32,119 nt of DNA from Thermoleophilaceae bacterium. GTDB taxonomy: Bacteria; Actinomycetota; Thermoleophilia; Solirubrobacterales; Thermoleophilaceae. The position numbers and the translations under genes are program-made. Positions 1-8,181 of the stretch are shown piece by piece. The DNA lies in assembly GCA_025928345.1 (NCBI GenBank), contig JAICJR010000014.1, positions 1 through 32,119 on the forward strand. The letters run 5' to 3'. The notes below the pieces were generated by a model. That model saw only the letters and a list, made by a program, of their open reading frames with translations. It did not search any database and was not told the DNA's origin. Every line of letters begins with the position of its first letter. Position 1 is the first letter of the stretch.

Positions 1-1383
1 ATCCAGCAGATCGGCCGGCTCGTGGAGGACAACAAGGAGTCGCTCTCGCGGCTCGTCACGCGCGAGATCGGCAAGCCCTACGCCGAGTCGCTCGGCGAGG
101 TGCAGGAGATCATCGACACCTGCAACTTCTTCGTGTCCGAGGGGCGGCGGCTCTACGGCCAGACCGTGCCGTCGGAGATGCCGGACAAGCAGCTCTTCAC
201 CTTCCGCACGCCGGTGGGAGTGGCGGCGATCATCACGGCGGGCAACTTCCCTGTGGCCGTGCCATCCTGGTACCTCGTGCCGGCGCTCCTGTGCGGCAAC
301 GCCGTGGTGTGGAAGCCGGCCGAGTACGCGCCTGCGTTGGGCGAGGCGCTGGCGGACCTGTTCAACCACGGCGGGCTGCCGGAAGGCGTGCTGAACCTGG
401 TGCAGTGCGACGGGCCGACGGCCTTCGAGGGGCTCGATCAGGCGCTTTCGGCGGGGCTCGTGGACAAGGTCGGCTTCACCGGGTCGTACGAGGTGGGCAC
501 GCGGGTTGGCGAGCTGTGCGGACGCCACGTCCAGCAGCCGTGCCTCGAGCTCGGGGGCAAGAACCCGCTCGTGGTGATGCCGGACGCGGATCTGGACCTC
601 GCCGTCGAGGGTGCTCTGTTCAGCGGCTTCGGCACCGCGGGCCAGCGCTGCACGTCACTCGGCACGGTGATCGTCCACGAGGACGTTCACGACGAGTTCA
701 TGGCGCGGTTTGCGCGTGCTGTGGAGAGCGCGGCCGTGGGGGACCCGATGCAGGACGTGATCTTCGGGCCGATGATCCACGAGCGCTTCTACGAGCGGTT
801 CCTCGGCTGGCTCGACCTGATCGAGGACCACCACACGGTGCACGGCTCGTCGGCCACCGGCCGCATCACCTCCGACTCGCCGCGTGACGGCTTCGTCGGC
901 GATCCGGACGCGGGCATCTTCTGCCATCCGACGATTGTGGATGGCGTGCGCCGCAAGGACGCGCTCTATTCCACGGAGACGTTCGGCCCGCTCGTGGGCG
1001 TGATGACCTTCGGGTCGTTCGACGAGATGATCGAGCTGGCCAACGGCCACGGCTACGGGCTGTCGTCGGCGATCTACACGAACGATCCGAAGAGCGCGTT
1101 CGAGTTCCGCCGCCGCGTTTCGGCCGGGATGGTGAGCGTGAACAACTCCACCTCCGGCGCCGAGGCGCACCTGCCGTTCGGCGGCAACGGCAAGTCCGGC
1201 AACGGCGCGCGCCAGTCAGGGATCTGGGTGCTCGACCAGTTCACCCGCTGGCAGTCGATGAACTGGGACTACGCCGGGAAGCTCCAGAAGGCGCAGATGG
1301 ACGTGGCGGATGTGTCGGCGGACATCGAGTTCCGCTTGACCGGCTACGACCCGCCGGGAGAGATCGCCGGCTCGCAGCCCTAG
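1..1383 (+). CDS. Aldehyde dehydrogenase family protein (5' truncated by window edge)
   Basis: Frame is open from base 1 (IQQIGRLVEDNKE...). ALDH motifs: ITAGNFPVAVPSW, VGFTGSYEVG, LELGGKNPLVV, GTAGQRCTS, ETFGPLVGV, LPFGGNGKSGNG. Confidence 0.95.
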   Translation: MQQIGRLVEDNKESLSRLVTREIGKPYAESLGEVQEIIDTCNFFVSEGRRLYGQTVPSEMPDKQLFTFRTPVGVAAIITAGNFPVAVPSWYLVPALLCGNAVVWKPAEYAPALGEALADLFNHGGLPEGVLNLVQCDGPTAFEGLDQALSAGLVDKVGFTGSYEVGTRVGELCGRHVQQPCLELGGKNPLVVMPDADLDLAVEGALFSGFGTAGQRCTSLGTVIVHEDVHDEFMARFARAVESAAVGDPMQDVIFGPMIHERFYERFLGWLDLIEDHHTVHGSSATGRITSDSPRDGFVGDPDAGIFCHPTIVDGVRRKDALYSTETFGPLVGVMTFGSFDEMIELANGHGYGLSSAIYTNDPKSAFEFRRRVSAGMVSVNNSTSGAEAHLPFGGNGKSGNGARQSGIWVLDQFTRWQSMNWDYAGKLQKAQMDVADVSADIEFRLTGYDPPGEIAGSQP

Positions 1384-1391
1384 CGCTGAAT

Positions 1392-1434
1392 GCGTTGGGA
1401 GTTAACCGCGATATTTGCGGTTAAGTCCCAACGC
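1392..1434. terminator. Bidirectional terminator-like hairpin between convergent genes
   Basis: GCGTTGGGAGTTAACCGC (1392-1409) / GCGGTTAAGTCCCAACGC (1417-1434): 18-bp arms with one mismatch and a 7-nt loop. Right arm contains the TAA stop of the minus-strand gene. Confidence 0.7.
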
Positions 1435-2080
1435 GTGGCTCGTCGGGCCCTTCCTCGCCTTCGCCGAGGGCGATCGTCTCGTCCACCGGCTCGTCCGGCG
1501 CAGCCATGGTCTCCACGACTTCGTCCGCGCCGTCGAACACCACCGTCTCCGGGCCGCCGGCGGGCAGCGCTTGCGTCTCCTCATCGTGGGCGGTGGGGAA
1601 GCGGGCGGCGGCGTCGTCGGCCACGCCGGTCAGCCGCTCGGCGATGTCGCGCATGTCCGAGATGAGGCGCATGCGCTCGGCCCAGATCGCCTCGGCGTCG
1701 GCGTCGAGCTCGCGCACGCGCGCCTCGGCGGCCTCGCGGATCTTGGCCGCCTCGCGCTCGGCCTCCTGGATGCGGTCGTCAGCCCGAGCGCGCGAGCGGG
1801 CGGTGATCTCCTCGGCGGTCTCGTGGGCGCGCTCGAGGATGCCGCGCGTCTCCTCGCTCACCTGCGCGACGGCATGCTTCACCGCCGACTCCGGCGAGCG
1901 GCTGATCTCCAGCTCCGCGATCAGGCGGTTCACGCGCTCCACGTAGTCGTCCACCGCGTCGCGGTCGTAGCCGCGGATGGCGGCGGGGAAAGAGACGCTG
2001 CGGATCTCCTCGACCTGTCGCTCCTGCTCCTCGTGGGAGCTCAGCGCGGACGGAAAGCGCCGTGTGGGTGACCCCTCCAC
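1421..2080 (-). CDS. DivIVA domain-containing coiled-coil protein
   Basis: IRSVSFPAAIRGYDRDAVDDYVERVNRLIAELE is a DivIVA-like N-terminus, followed by a long Ala/Glu/Arg coiled coil. GTG start at 2080 is uncertain. Confidence 0.8.
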   Translation of the reverse strand: MEGSPTRRFPSALSSHEEQERQVEEIRSVSFPAAIRGYDRDAVDDYVERVNRLIAELEISRSPESAVKHAVAQVSEETRGILERAHETAEEITARSRARADDRIQEAEREAAKIREAAEARVRELDADAEAIWAERMRLISDMRDIAERLTGVADDAAARFPTAHDEETQALPAGGPETVVFDGADEVVETMAAPDEPVDETIALGEGEEGPDEPRVGT

Positions 2081-2106
2081 TACGTCAGTGATATCGAATT
2101 CGCCGC

Positions 2107-3744
2107 CTAGGCGGCGCGGCGGTACCAGCGGGGCGAGGTGGTTGGAGGCGGCTCTAGAGCGGCGCGGGCCACGAGCACGGTCGGCGCGTCCACCGCGATC
2201 TGGCGCGTAAGCGCCAGCCCGAACTCCGCGCCGAGGCCGTCGACGGTCTCAGCCTCGACCCCGAACGAGCGCGCGAGCGCCTCGAAGTCGGGCGTTACGA
2301 GATCGACACCGAAGGTCGCCTCGCCTCTATGCCGCTGGTCGAAGCGCAGCATGCCGTAGCCGCCGTCGTCGACGATCACCGCGGTGAGCGGTATGCGCTC
2401 CTGCGCGACGGTCGCGAGCTCGCCGCACGCGTACAGGAAGCCGCCGTCGCCCGACACGCTCACCACCGGGCCGTTGCCGGCAAGCGCGGAGCCGATCGCC
2501 AGCGGGAAGCCGTAGCCGAGCGTGCCCCAGCCCATCGGGTACGCGAGCTTGCGCGGCGCGGACACGGGGTGGAGGGCGCCCAGCCAGTAGCCGGCGATGC
2601 ACATGTCCGCCACCACCACGGCCTCCTCGGGCACCGCGGCGGCGAACACGCTCAGGAAGCTCATCTCATCCGGATGCTCGTTCTCGAGCCTCGCGCGAGC
2701 CTCCCGCCGCACCTCGGCGAGGCGAGCCCGGAGCCCGTCCAGGTCGCGCGGGGCGGGCAGCCGCTCGGCCAGCGCGGCGCCCACCGCCGCCGCGTCTCCC
2801 TCCAGCACGAGCTCGGGCTCGTAGCTCTTCGCGGCATCGGCGGGATCGACGTTGATCGCCACGAGATGGCGCGGCCTCGGCATCGCCCAGTTCTGGGTCA
2901 TCATCCCGTCGAAGTCGGTGCCGATGGCGAGCACGGCGTCCGCCTCGTCCCACAGCCGGCCGGCCTCGGGCAGGTGCGGCGGCAGGCCCACCGCGCACGG
3001 GTGCGAGCAGCCGAGCAGGCCGCGCGCCATGTACGTGGTCAGCACCGGGGCGGCGAGGCGTTCGGCGAGCTCTCCCACCTGCCGTTCCGCGCCTGCCCGC
3101 AGCGCGCCGCCACCGGCCCACACCAGCGGGCGCTCGGCCGCGGACAGGATCGCGGCGGCGCGCTCAAGTTCCGCGTCGGCGGGGAAGGGGAGCGATGAAG
3201 GAGCGGCATCGCCAGGCGGCGCCTCGCCCTCGGCCGACAGCACGTCTGTTGGGATCTCGACATAGACGGGTCTACTCGGTGCTGCGGTAGCCGTCTGGAT
3301 GGCCTGCTCGATCCGCACACCCAGCATCCCGGGATCCGACACCTTGAAGGTCGCCTTTGTCACCGGCTTGAACATCGCCTCCTGATCGGAGGCCTCGTGC
3401 AGCGCGCCGCGGTGCACTCCCGGCCGGCGGATCGACGACGGGATGTCGGTGGCGATCACAACCACGGGCGACCCCGAGGCCCACGCCTCGCCGAGCGCCC
3501 CGAGCGTGTTCGCCGCTCCCGGCCCGGTGGTGGTGATCGCCACGCCCACTCGGCCAGACGCGCGCGCGTAGCCGTCCGCGGCGTACACGGCTGTCTGCTC
3601 ATGCCGCACGCCCACGAGCCGGATGTCGGAGCTCGCGAGCGCCTTCCACGCTGCGAGGTTGTGCACGCCCGGCAGCCCGAAGCACACCTCCACGCCCGCC
3701 TGCTCGAGGCCGCGGACCAACAGCTCTGCGCCGGTGCTCACCAC
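2107..3744 (-). CDS. Thiamine pyrophosphate-dependent enzyme (acetolactate synthase large subunit-like)
   Basis: Three-domain ThDP enzyme: GLPGVHNLAAWKAL, VRHEQTAVYAADGYAR, ITTTGPGAANTLGALGEAWA, VSVSGDGGFLYACGELATVAQERIPLTAVIVDDGGYGML. Confidence 0.9.
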   Translation of the reverse strand: MVSTGAELLVRGLEQAGVEVCFGLPGVHNLAAWKALASSDIRLVGVRHEQTAVYAADGYARASGRVGVAITTTGPGAANTLGALGEAWASGSPVVVIATDIPSSIRRPGVHRGALHEASDQEAMFKPVTKATFKVSDPGMLGVRIEQAIQTATAAPSRPVYVEIPTDVLSAEGEAPPGDAAPSSLPFPADAELERAAAILSAAERPLVWAGGGALRAGAERQVGELAERLAAPVLTTYMARGLLGCSHPCAVGLPPHLPEAGRLWDEADAVLAIGTDFDGMMTQNWAMPRPRHLVAINVDPADAAKSYEPELVLEGDAAAVGAALAERLPAPRDLDGLRARLAEVRREARARLENEHPDEMSFLSVFAAAVPEEAVVVADMCIAGYWLGALHPVSAPRKLAYPMGWGTLGYGFPLAIGSALAGNGPVVSVSGDGGFLYACGELATVAQERIPLTAVIVDDGGYGMLRFDQRHRGEATFGVDLVTPDFEALARSFGVEAETVDGLGAEFGLALTRQIAVDAPTVLVARAALEPPPTTSPRWYRRAA

Positions 3745-3758
3745 CGGCTTTGTACCGC

Positions 3759-4349
3759 TCAGGCGATCCGCGCGCTGCTAAGGGTCTTGCCGCCCTCGAG
3801 CTCGTGCACGAGCGCGTCGACCACCGCGGGGTCGAATTGGCTGCCCGCGCCGGCGCGCAGCTCGGCCACCGCGTCGCTCATGCTGATCGCCGCGCGGTAT
3901 GGCCGGTTCGACACCATCGCGTCGAACGCGTCGCACACGGCGATCACGCGGGCACCCAAGGGAATCGCCACGCCGGCGAGTCCGTCGGGATAGCCGTCGC
4001 CGTCCCAGCGCTCGTGCGACCAGCGCACGAGCTGATGCACCTTGCCGAAGCGCGCCACGCGCTCGACCATCAGCGCACCCACGATCGTGTGCTGCTTCAC
4101 CTCATCGAACTCGGCGTCGGTGAGCGGGCCGCGCTTGTTCAGGATCGCGGGCCGCACCTCGATCTTGCCGACGTCATGCAGCAGCGCGCCCCAGCGCAAG
4201 GTGCGCAACTCCGGGCCGGTCATGCCAAGCCGCGCGCCCACGCGCTCGGCGAGCTCTGCCACCGACTGCGCGTGCTCGGCGGTCTCACCATGCGCATGGG
4301 CCAACGCCTCGGCCAGTGCGAGCAGGCGGGTCACGCCGCATACCTTCAA
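3759..4349 (-). CDS. HD-GYP domain-containing putative phosphodiesterase
   Basis: LRWGALLHDVGKIEVRPAILNKRGPLTDAEF...SHERWDGDGYPDGLAGVAIPLGARVIAVCDAFDAMVSNRPYR. TTG start as given by the ORF track. Confidence 0.88.
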   Translation of the reverse strand: MKVCGVTRLLALAEALAHAHGETAEHAQSVAELAERVGARLGMTGPELRTLRWGALLHDVGKIEVRPAILNKRGPLTDAEFDEVKQHTIVGALMVERVARFGKVHQLVRWSHERWDGDGYPDGLAGVAIPLGARVIAVCDAFDAMVSNRPYRAAISMSDAVAELRAGAGSQFDPAVVDALVHELEGGKTLSSARIA

Positions 4350-4369
4350 CGGGCGACGCGCTGGTCCTT

Positions 4370-5818
4370 TTACCTAGGCAGGTCGAACTCCAGCCGAGCG
4401 CCGCCCTCGGGAGACTCGCCCGCACGGATCCGCCCGCCATGCGCCTCCACGAGCGCGCGCGCGATCGCAAGGCCGAGCCCGCTCCCGCCGGTGGTGCGGG
4501 CGCGCGAGATGTCGGTGCGGTGGAAGCGGTCGAAGATGCGATCGCGCTGGTCGGGCGGGATGCCCGGACCGTCGTCCTCGACCGCGAAGCGCACGTAGCG
4601 TCCGTTCGCCGCCGCCGACAGCCGCACGAGGCCGCCCTCGGCCGTGTGCGCCACCGAGTTCTGTGCGAGGTTGTGGATCACCTGCGCGAGGCGGTCGGGG
4701 TCCGCCTCGATCGACACGTCGCTCACGGCGCCCAGCTCGAAGTCGCGATCCGCGGTGAGGCTGACCGCGTCGAAGACGTCGTGCATGTAGTCGCGCAGCT
4801 CGATCGTGCGGCGGGTGAGCGGGCTGCCCTCCTCGGTCTTCGCCAGGAGCAGCAGGTCGTCCACGAGGCGCTCCATGCGCTCGGTCTCCGCGCTCACGAG
4901 GCGAGTGACGCGCTGCACGTCGTCGCGCGTCACATCTTTCTGGCGGGCGAGCACCTCGAGCTGACCGCGCAGAATTGTGAGCGGCGTGCGCAGCTCGTGC
5001 GAGGCGTCGGACACGAAGGCACGCTGACGCGCGAAGGCGTCGTCGAGCCGGTCGAGCATGTGATCGAACGCCTCGGCGAGCACGCGGATCTCCTCGCTCG
5101 AGCCGGTGTCGCCGATGCGGTGCGAGAGGTCGCCGGCGTCGACCGCCGCCGCGGTGCCGGCCATCCTCCGCAGCGGACTCGACACGCGCGAGGCGAGCAC
5201 GTAGCCCGCGAGCGCGGCGGCGATGAGCGCGAACAGGCCCGCAAGCAGGAACGTCCGTGCCACGCCGTGCTGTGCCCTCGTCACAGGCGCGAGCGGCTCG
5301 CCCACGCCCACGCGCGCCACCACGTGCCCGTGCCGCACCACCTGCTTCACGAACACGCGGAGCCCGCCCAGGTCGGCGGCCTGCACGGTGGTGAAGCCCA
5401 GCGGCGCCGCGCGCAACGTGCGGGCGTCTGTGTTCTCGGCTTGCTGTGCGCCCGCGCTCTCCCTCTCCGGGTCGAGCGCGCCGGGCAGCCCCAGAAGCTC
5501 AGGCTCGTTCGTCACGATCCTCCCGTCCGGCAGTCGCGCGAACAACAGCTGCGAGCTCGCGCGGAACGGCTGGTTGTTCACGTAGCGGTTGATGATCTCC
5601 GCCAGCTCGCCATGCCCCTCGTCGCCCCCGGGCAGGGTGGCGGAGAAGGCGCCCGCCTGCGTCTCCAGGTCGCGGTCGAGCTGGTTCCGGAGCTGCTGCC
5701 CGGTGCCGCTGTAGATCGCGAAGAAGCTCGCGGCCACGGCGAGGATCAGGATCGCCGCGATCCAGAGGGTGAGGCGTGCGCGCAGCCCGCGCGGGCGTCT
5801 GGGTCTAGCCACGGTCAA
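4370..5818 (-). CDS. Sensor histidine kinase (HAMP, HisKA, HATPase)
   Basis: N-terminal TM, periplasmic domain, second TM/HAMP, FVSDASHELRTPLTILRGQLEVL (H-box), HNLAQNS (N-box), VEDDGPGIPPDQRDRIFDRF, TGGSGLGLAIARALVEAHGG. TTG start at 5818 or GTG at 5812. Confidence 0.95.
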   Translation of the reverse strand: MTVARPRRPRGLRARLTLWIAAILILAVAASFFAIYSGTGQQLRNQLDRDLETQAGAFSATLPGGDEGHGELAEIINRYVNNQPFRASSQLLFARLPDGRIVTNEPELLGLPGALDPERESAGAQQAENTDARTLRAAPLGFTTVQAADLGGLRVFVKQVVRHGHVVARVGVGEPLAPVTRAQHGVARTFLLAGLFALIAAALAGYVLASRVSSPLRRMAGTAAAVDAGDLSHRIGDTGSSEEIRVLAEAFDHMLDRLDDAFARQRAFVSDASHELRTPLTILRGQLEVLARQKDVTRDDVQRVTRLVSAETERMERLVDDLLLLAKTEEGSPLTRRTIELRDYMHDVFDAVSLTADRDFELGAVSDVSIEADPDRLAQVIHNLAQNSVAHTAEGGLVRLSAAANGRYVRFAVEDDGPGIPPDQRDRIFDRFHRTDISRARTTGGSGLGLAIARALVEAHGGRIRAGESPEGGARLEFDLPR

Positions 5819-6479
5819 CTAGGCGGTACCCGACCGAGCGCAGTGTCTCGATCGGCGCCGGACCCCCGTTCGCCGCAAGCTTGCGGCGCAGGTATCCGAC
5901 GTACACCTCGACCACGTTAGTCCCCGGGTCGAAGTCATACCCCCACACGGCGCTCAGGATCTGCTGCTTGGAGAGAACCTGGCCGGGGTGGCGCATGAAG
6001 TACGCGAGCAGCTCGAACTCTCGAGCCGACAGCGTGATCGGCATTCCGTCCCGCTCCACGCGGCGCGTTAGGAAGTCGAGCTTGATGCCCGCCACCGACA
6101 GCTCCGTCGCACGGCCCTGCTCCGGGCTGCGCAGATGCGCGCGCACGCGCGCCGCCAGCTCGTCGAACGAGAACGGCTTGGTGACGTAGTCGTTCGCGCC
6201 GCTGTCGAGCGCGCTCACCTTGTCCTCCACCTCGCCGCGCGCGGTGAGCATGATCACCGGCAGTCCGGGCTTGCGCGAGCGGATCTTGTCGAGCACCACC
6301 ATGCCGTCGCGCTCGGGCAGCATGACGTCGAGGATCACGAGGTCCACCTCGCCGGAGAGCGCGCGGCGCTCGCCCTCAATCCCGTCGAGCGCGCAGTCCA
6401 CCGAGTAGCCCTCGGCCTGGAGTCCGCGGCGCAGGAAGTCGGCGATGGCCGGCTCGTCCTCGACCACAAGGATGCGCAC
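5805..6479 (-). CDS. OmpR/PhoB-family response regulator
   Basis: VRILVVEDEPAIADFLRRGLQAEGYSVD...VILDVMLPERDG...ANDYVTKPFSFDEL plus winged helix (LSAREFELLAYFMRHPGQVLSKQQILSAVWGYDFDPGTNVVEVYVGYLRRKL). I favour GTG at 6479 over the track start at 6518. 3' end overlaps the kinase start. Confidence 0.95.
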   Translation of the reverse strand: MRILVVEDEPAIADFLRRGLQAEGYSVDCALDGIEGERRALSGEVDLVILDVMLPERDGMVVLDKIRSRKPGLPVIMLTARGEVEDKVSALDSGANDYVTKPFSFDELAARVRAHLRSPEQGRATELSVAGIKLDFLTRRVERDGMPITLSAREFELLAYFMRHPGQVLSKQQILSAVWGYDFDPGTNVVEVYVGYLRRKLAANGGPAPIETLRSVGYRLVDRG

Positions 6480-6563
6480 GACGGCAATGCTAGGCCGGAT
6501 TCGTAAACGAACTCTCATCTGTGGCTAACCCGTGCGTCACGCCGGTGTCCGAAGCTCGGCGCA

Positions 6564-7562
6564 ATGGCGCTGTTGCCACTGAGGCTGTTCCTCGGCGTCA
6601 CCTTCATCTACGCCGGCATCCAGAAGCTGAGCGACCCCGGCTTCCTGCACAAGGGCGCGCCCACCTACATCGGCACGCAGCTGCACGGATTCGCCAACGG
6701 CACGCCCGGCGGGTTCCTGCTTCGCGCGCTCGCCATCCCGCATCCGACCCTCGCGGGCGTGGGTGTGGCGATCACCGAGATCGCGGTGGGGATCCTCGTC
6801 ACCGCCGGGCTGCTCACGCGCGCGGCGGCGGCCGTCGGGCTCGTGCTCAACCTCATTCTCTTTTTGACGAACAGCTGGCACACCACGCCGTACTTCCTCG
6901 GGTCGGACATCGTGTTCGTCTTCGCGTGGCTGCCGTTCGTGATCGCGGGGGCGGAGGGCCAGCCGTCGCTCGACGCTGAGCTGGCGCGGAGGGCGAAGGC
7001 GCCGAGACCTTCGCGCCGTGGCGCCGCTCCCGCTGGCTCGCTTGTCACGCGGCGAGTGCTGTTGCGGCAGGCGCTGCTGGGCGCGGGGGCGGCCACGCTG
7101 GGCATCGCCGGGATCGCGTACGCGGCGAAGGGGAGCTACCACGGCGCGGGTTCGCCGGCGCTGGGCGCTGCGCGACGGCCGAAGACGCGACGTACGCCCA
7201 CAAGCCACCGCAGCCATCACGCCAGCCATGCGCATGCGAAGTCGGGCGTGCCGTCCGGCGCGGTGAGGCTGGGACCCAGCAACGCGCTGTCGCGCGGCAA
7301 GGCGGCGACGTACCGCGACCCGTCGAACGGGCAGCCGGACGTGATCATCCGCGACACGAACGGTCAGCTCACGGCGATGAGCGCGGTGTGCACGCACGCA
7401 GGCTGCGAGGTGACCTACCAGTCAGGGCAGCTCTACTGCCCCTGCCACGGGTCGGTGTTCAACGCGCGGACGGGTGCGGTGGAGCGCGGACCGGCCTCGC
7501 AGCCACTCGCCATCAAGCACGTGGTGGAGAGCGGCGGCGAGATCTACGCGGTGCCGTCGTAG
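6564..7562 (+). CDS. DoxX/DoxD-like membrane domain fused to a Tat-like segment and a Rieske [2Fe-2S] domain
   Basis: N-term MALLPLRLFLGVTFIYAGIQKLSDPGF (DoxX-like, several TMs); middle TRRVLLRQALLGAGAATLGIAGIAYA (twin-Arg plus hydrophobic stretch); C-term CTHAGCEVTYQSGQLYCPCHGSVFN (Rieske CxH/CxxH). Confidence 0.88.
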   Translation: MALLPLRLFLGVTFIYAGIQKLSDPGFLHKGAPTYIGTQLHGFANGTPGGFLLRALAIPHPTLAGVGVAITEIAVGILVTAGLLTRAAAAVGLVLNLILFLTNSWHTTPYFLGSDIVFVFAWLPFVIAGAEGQPSLDAELARRAKAPRPSRRGAAPAGSLVTRRVLLRQALLGAGAATLGIAGIAYAAKGSYHGAGSPALGAARRPKTRRTPTSHRSHHASHAHAKSGVPSGAVRLGPSNALSRGKAATYRDPSNGQPDVIIRDTNGQLTAMSAVCTHAGCEVTYQSGQLYCPCHGSVFNARTGAVERGPASQPLAIKHVVESGGEIYAVPS

Positions 7563-7579
7563 CGGCGGCCAACGACGCG

Positions 7580-7616
7580 CTTCACCTTTACCACCGTATA
7601 CGGGGAAAAAGTGAAG
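7580..7616. terminator. Terminator-like hairpin downstream of the DoxX-Rieske gene
   Basis: CTTCACCTTTACCACCGTA / TACGGGGAAAAAGTGAAG: near-palindrome with two mismatches and one bulge, centred on CCGTATACGG. Confidence 0.55.
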
Positions 7617-7662
7617 AGTGATGAATCACGGCTGCGAGCCACCCCTCATTGCTGCTGTAAGC

Positions 7663-7682
7663 GCGCCGCGCAACCGCGGCGC
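7663..7682. terminator. GC hairpin downstream of the small minus-strand ORF
   Basis: GCGCCGCG-CAAC-CGCGGCGC: perfect 8-bp stem and 4-nt loop just past the stop at 7693 (minus strand). Confidence 0.5.
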
Positions 7683-7692
7683 CCCGCGGACG

Positions 7693-7968
7693 CTAAGCCA
7701 CCACCAGCTCGTCTAAAGGCGTGTGGTCCGGCCGCGGCGCCGCCAGCGGATTCTCCGACTCCGCCCAGCGCAGCCACTTGTCGCACGCGGCCACCTGCTG
7801 GCTCGCCTGCCGCAGGCGCATGTAGGCGCGGAGCTCGCAGCTCGTGCCCATCGTCGCCTCGTACCGCTCACGGGCGCGGTCGCGCGCCGCGAACGCTTCG
7901 GCGAGCCGGTCGCGGGCGCGCTGCAGCTCGTCGCGGGTCGTCGAGCGATCCTCGATCATCTGGGCCAT
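7693..7968 (-). CDS. Small hypothetical charged/helical protein (91 aa)
   Basis: ATG preceded on the minus strand by GGGAGGAGACCA (good SD). Flanked by hairpins. No family recognised. Confidence 0.6.
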   Translation of the reverse strand: MAQMIEDRSTTRDELQRARDRLAEAFAARDRARERYEATMGTSCELRAYMRLRQASQQVAACDKWLRWAESENPLAAPRPDHTPLDELVVA

Positions 7969-8181
7969 TGGTCTCCTCCCACAGGAGATCCGGGTACAGG
8001 GAATGGGTAATGCCGGCTCCGCGCCCGGGCCCTGGGCAGGGGAGGGCGTCTCTAGGGCCCGGACGCGGGGGGAGATGGCCGGCGGGTATCAGCTTCAAGG
8101 CAAGCCATAAAGCACTCGTAAACACGTCGTGAGGATTCGGTTAAAGCACACGCTTACACCGTTTGGTGAACAATTAGGCCG

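Noticed and set aside
655-1170. Minus-strand ORF opposite aldehyde dehydrogenase
   Set aside because: Shadow ORF rich in R/A/V/H; the plus-strand ALDH motifs are unambiguous.
2089-2134. Looks like a cloning polylinker (GATATCGAATTC, then CCTAGG and GGTACC sites)
   Set aside because: The region continues into a coherent C-terminus of the ThDP enzyme (RWYRRAA*) and a normal intergenic gap. No other vector sequence is seen, so chance is more likely.
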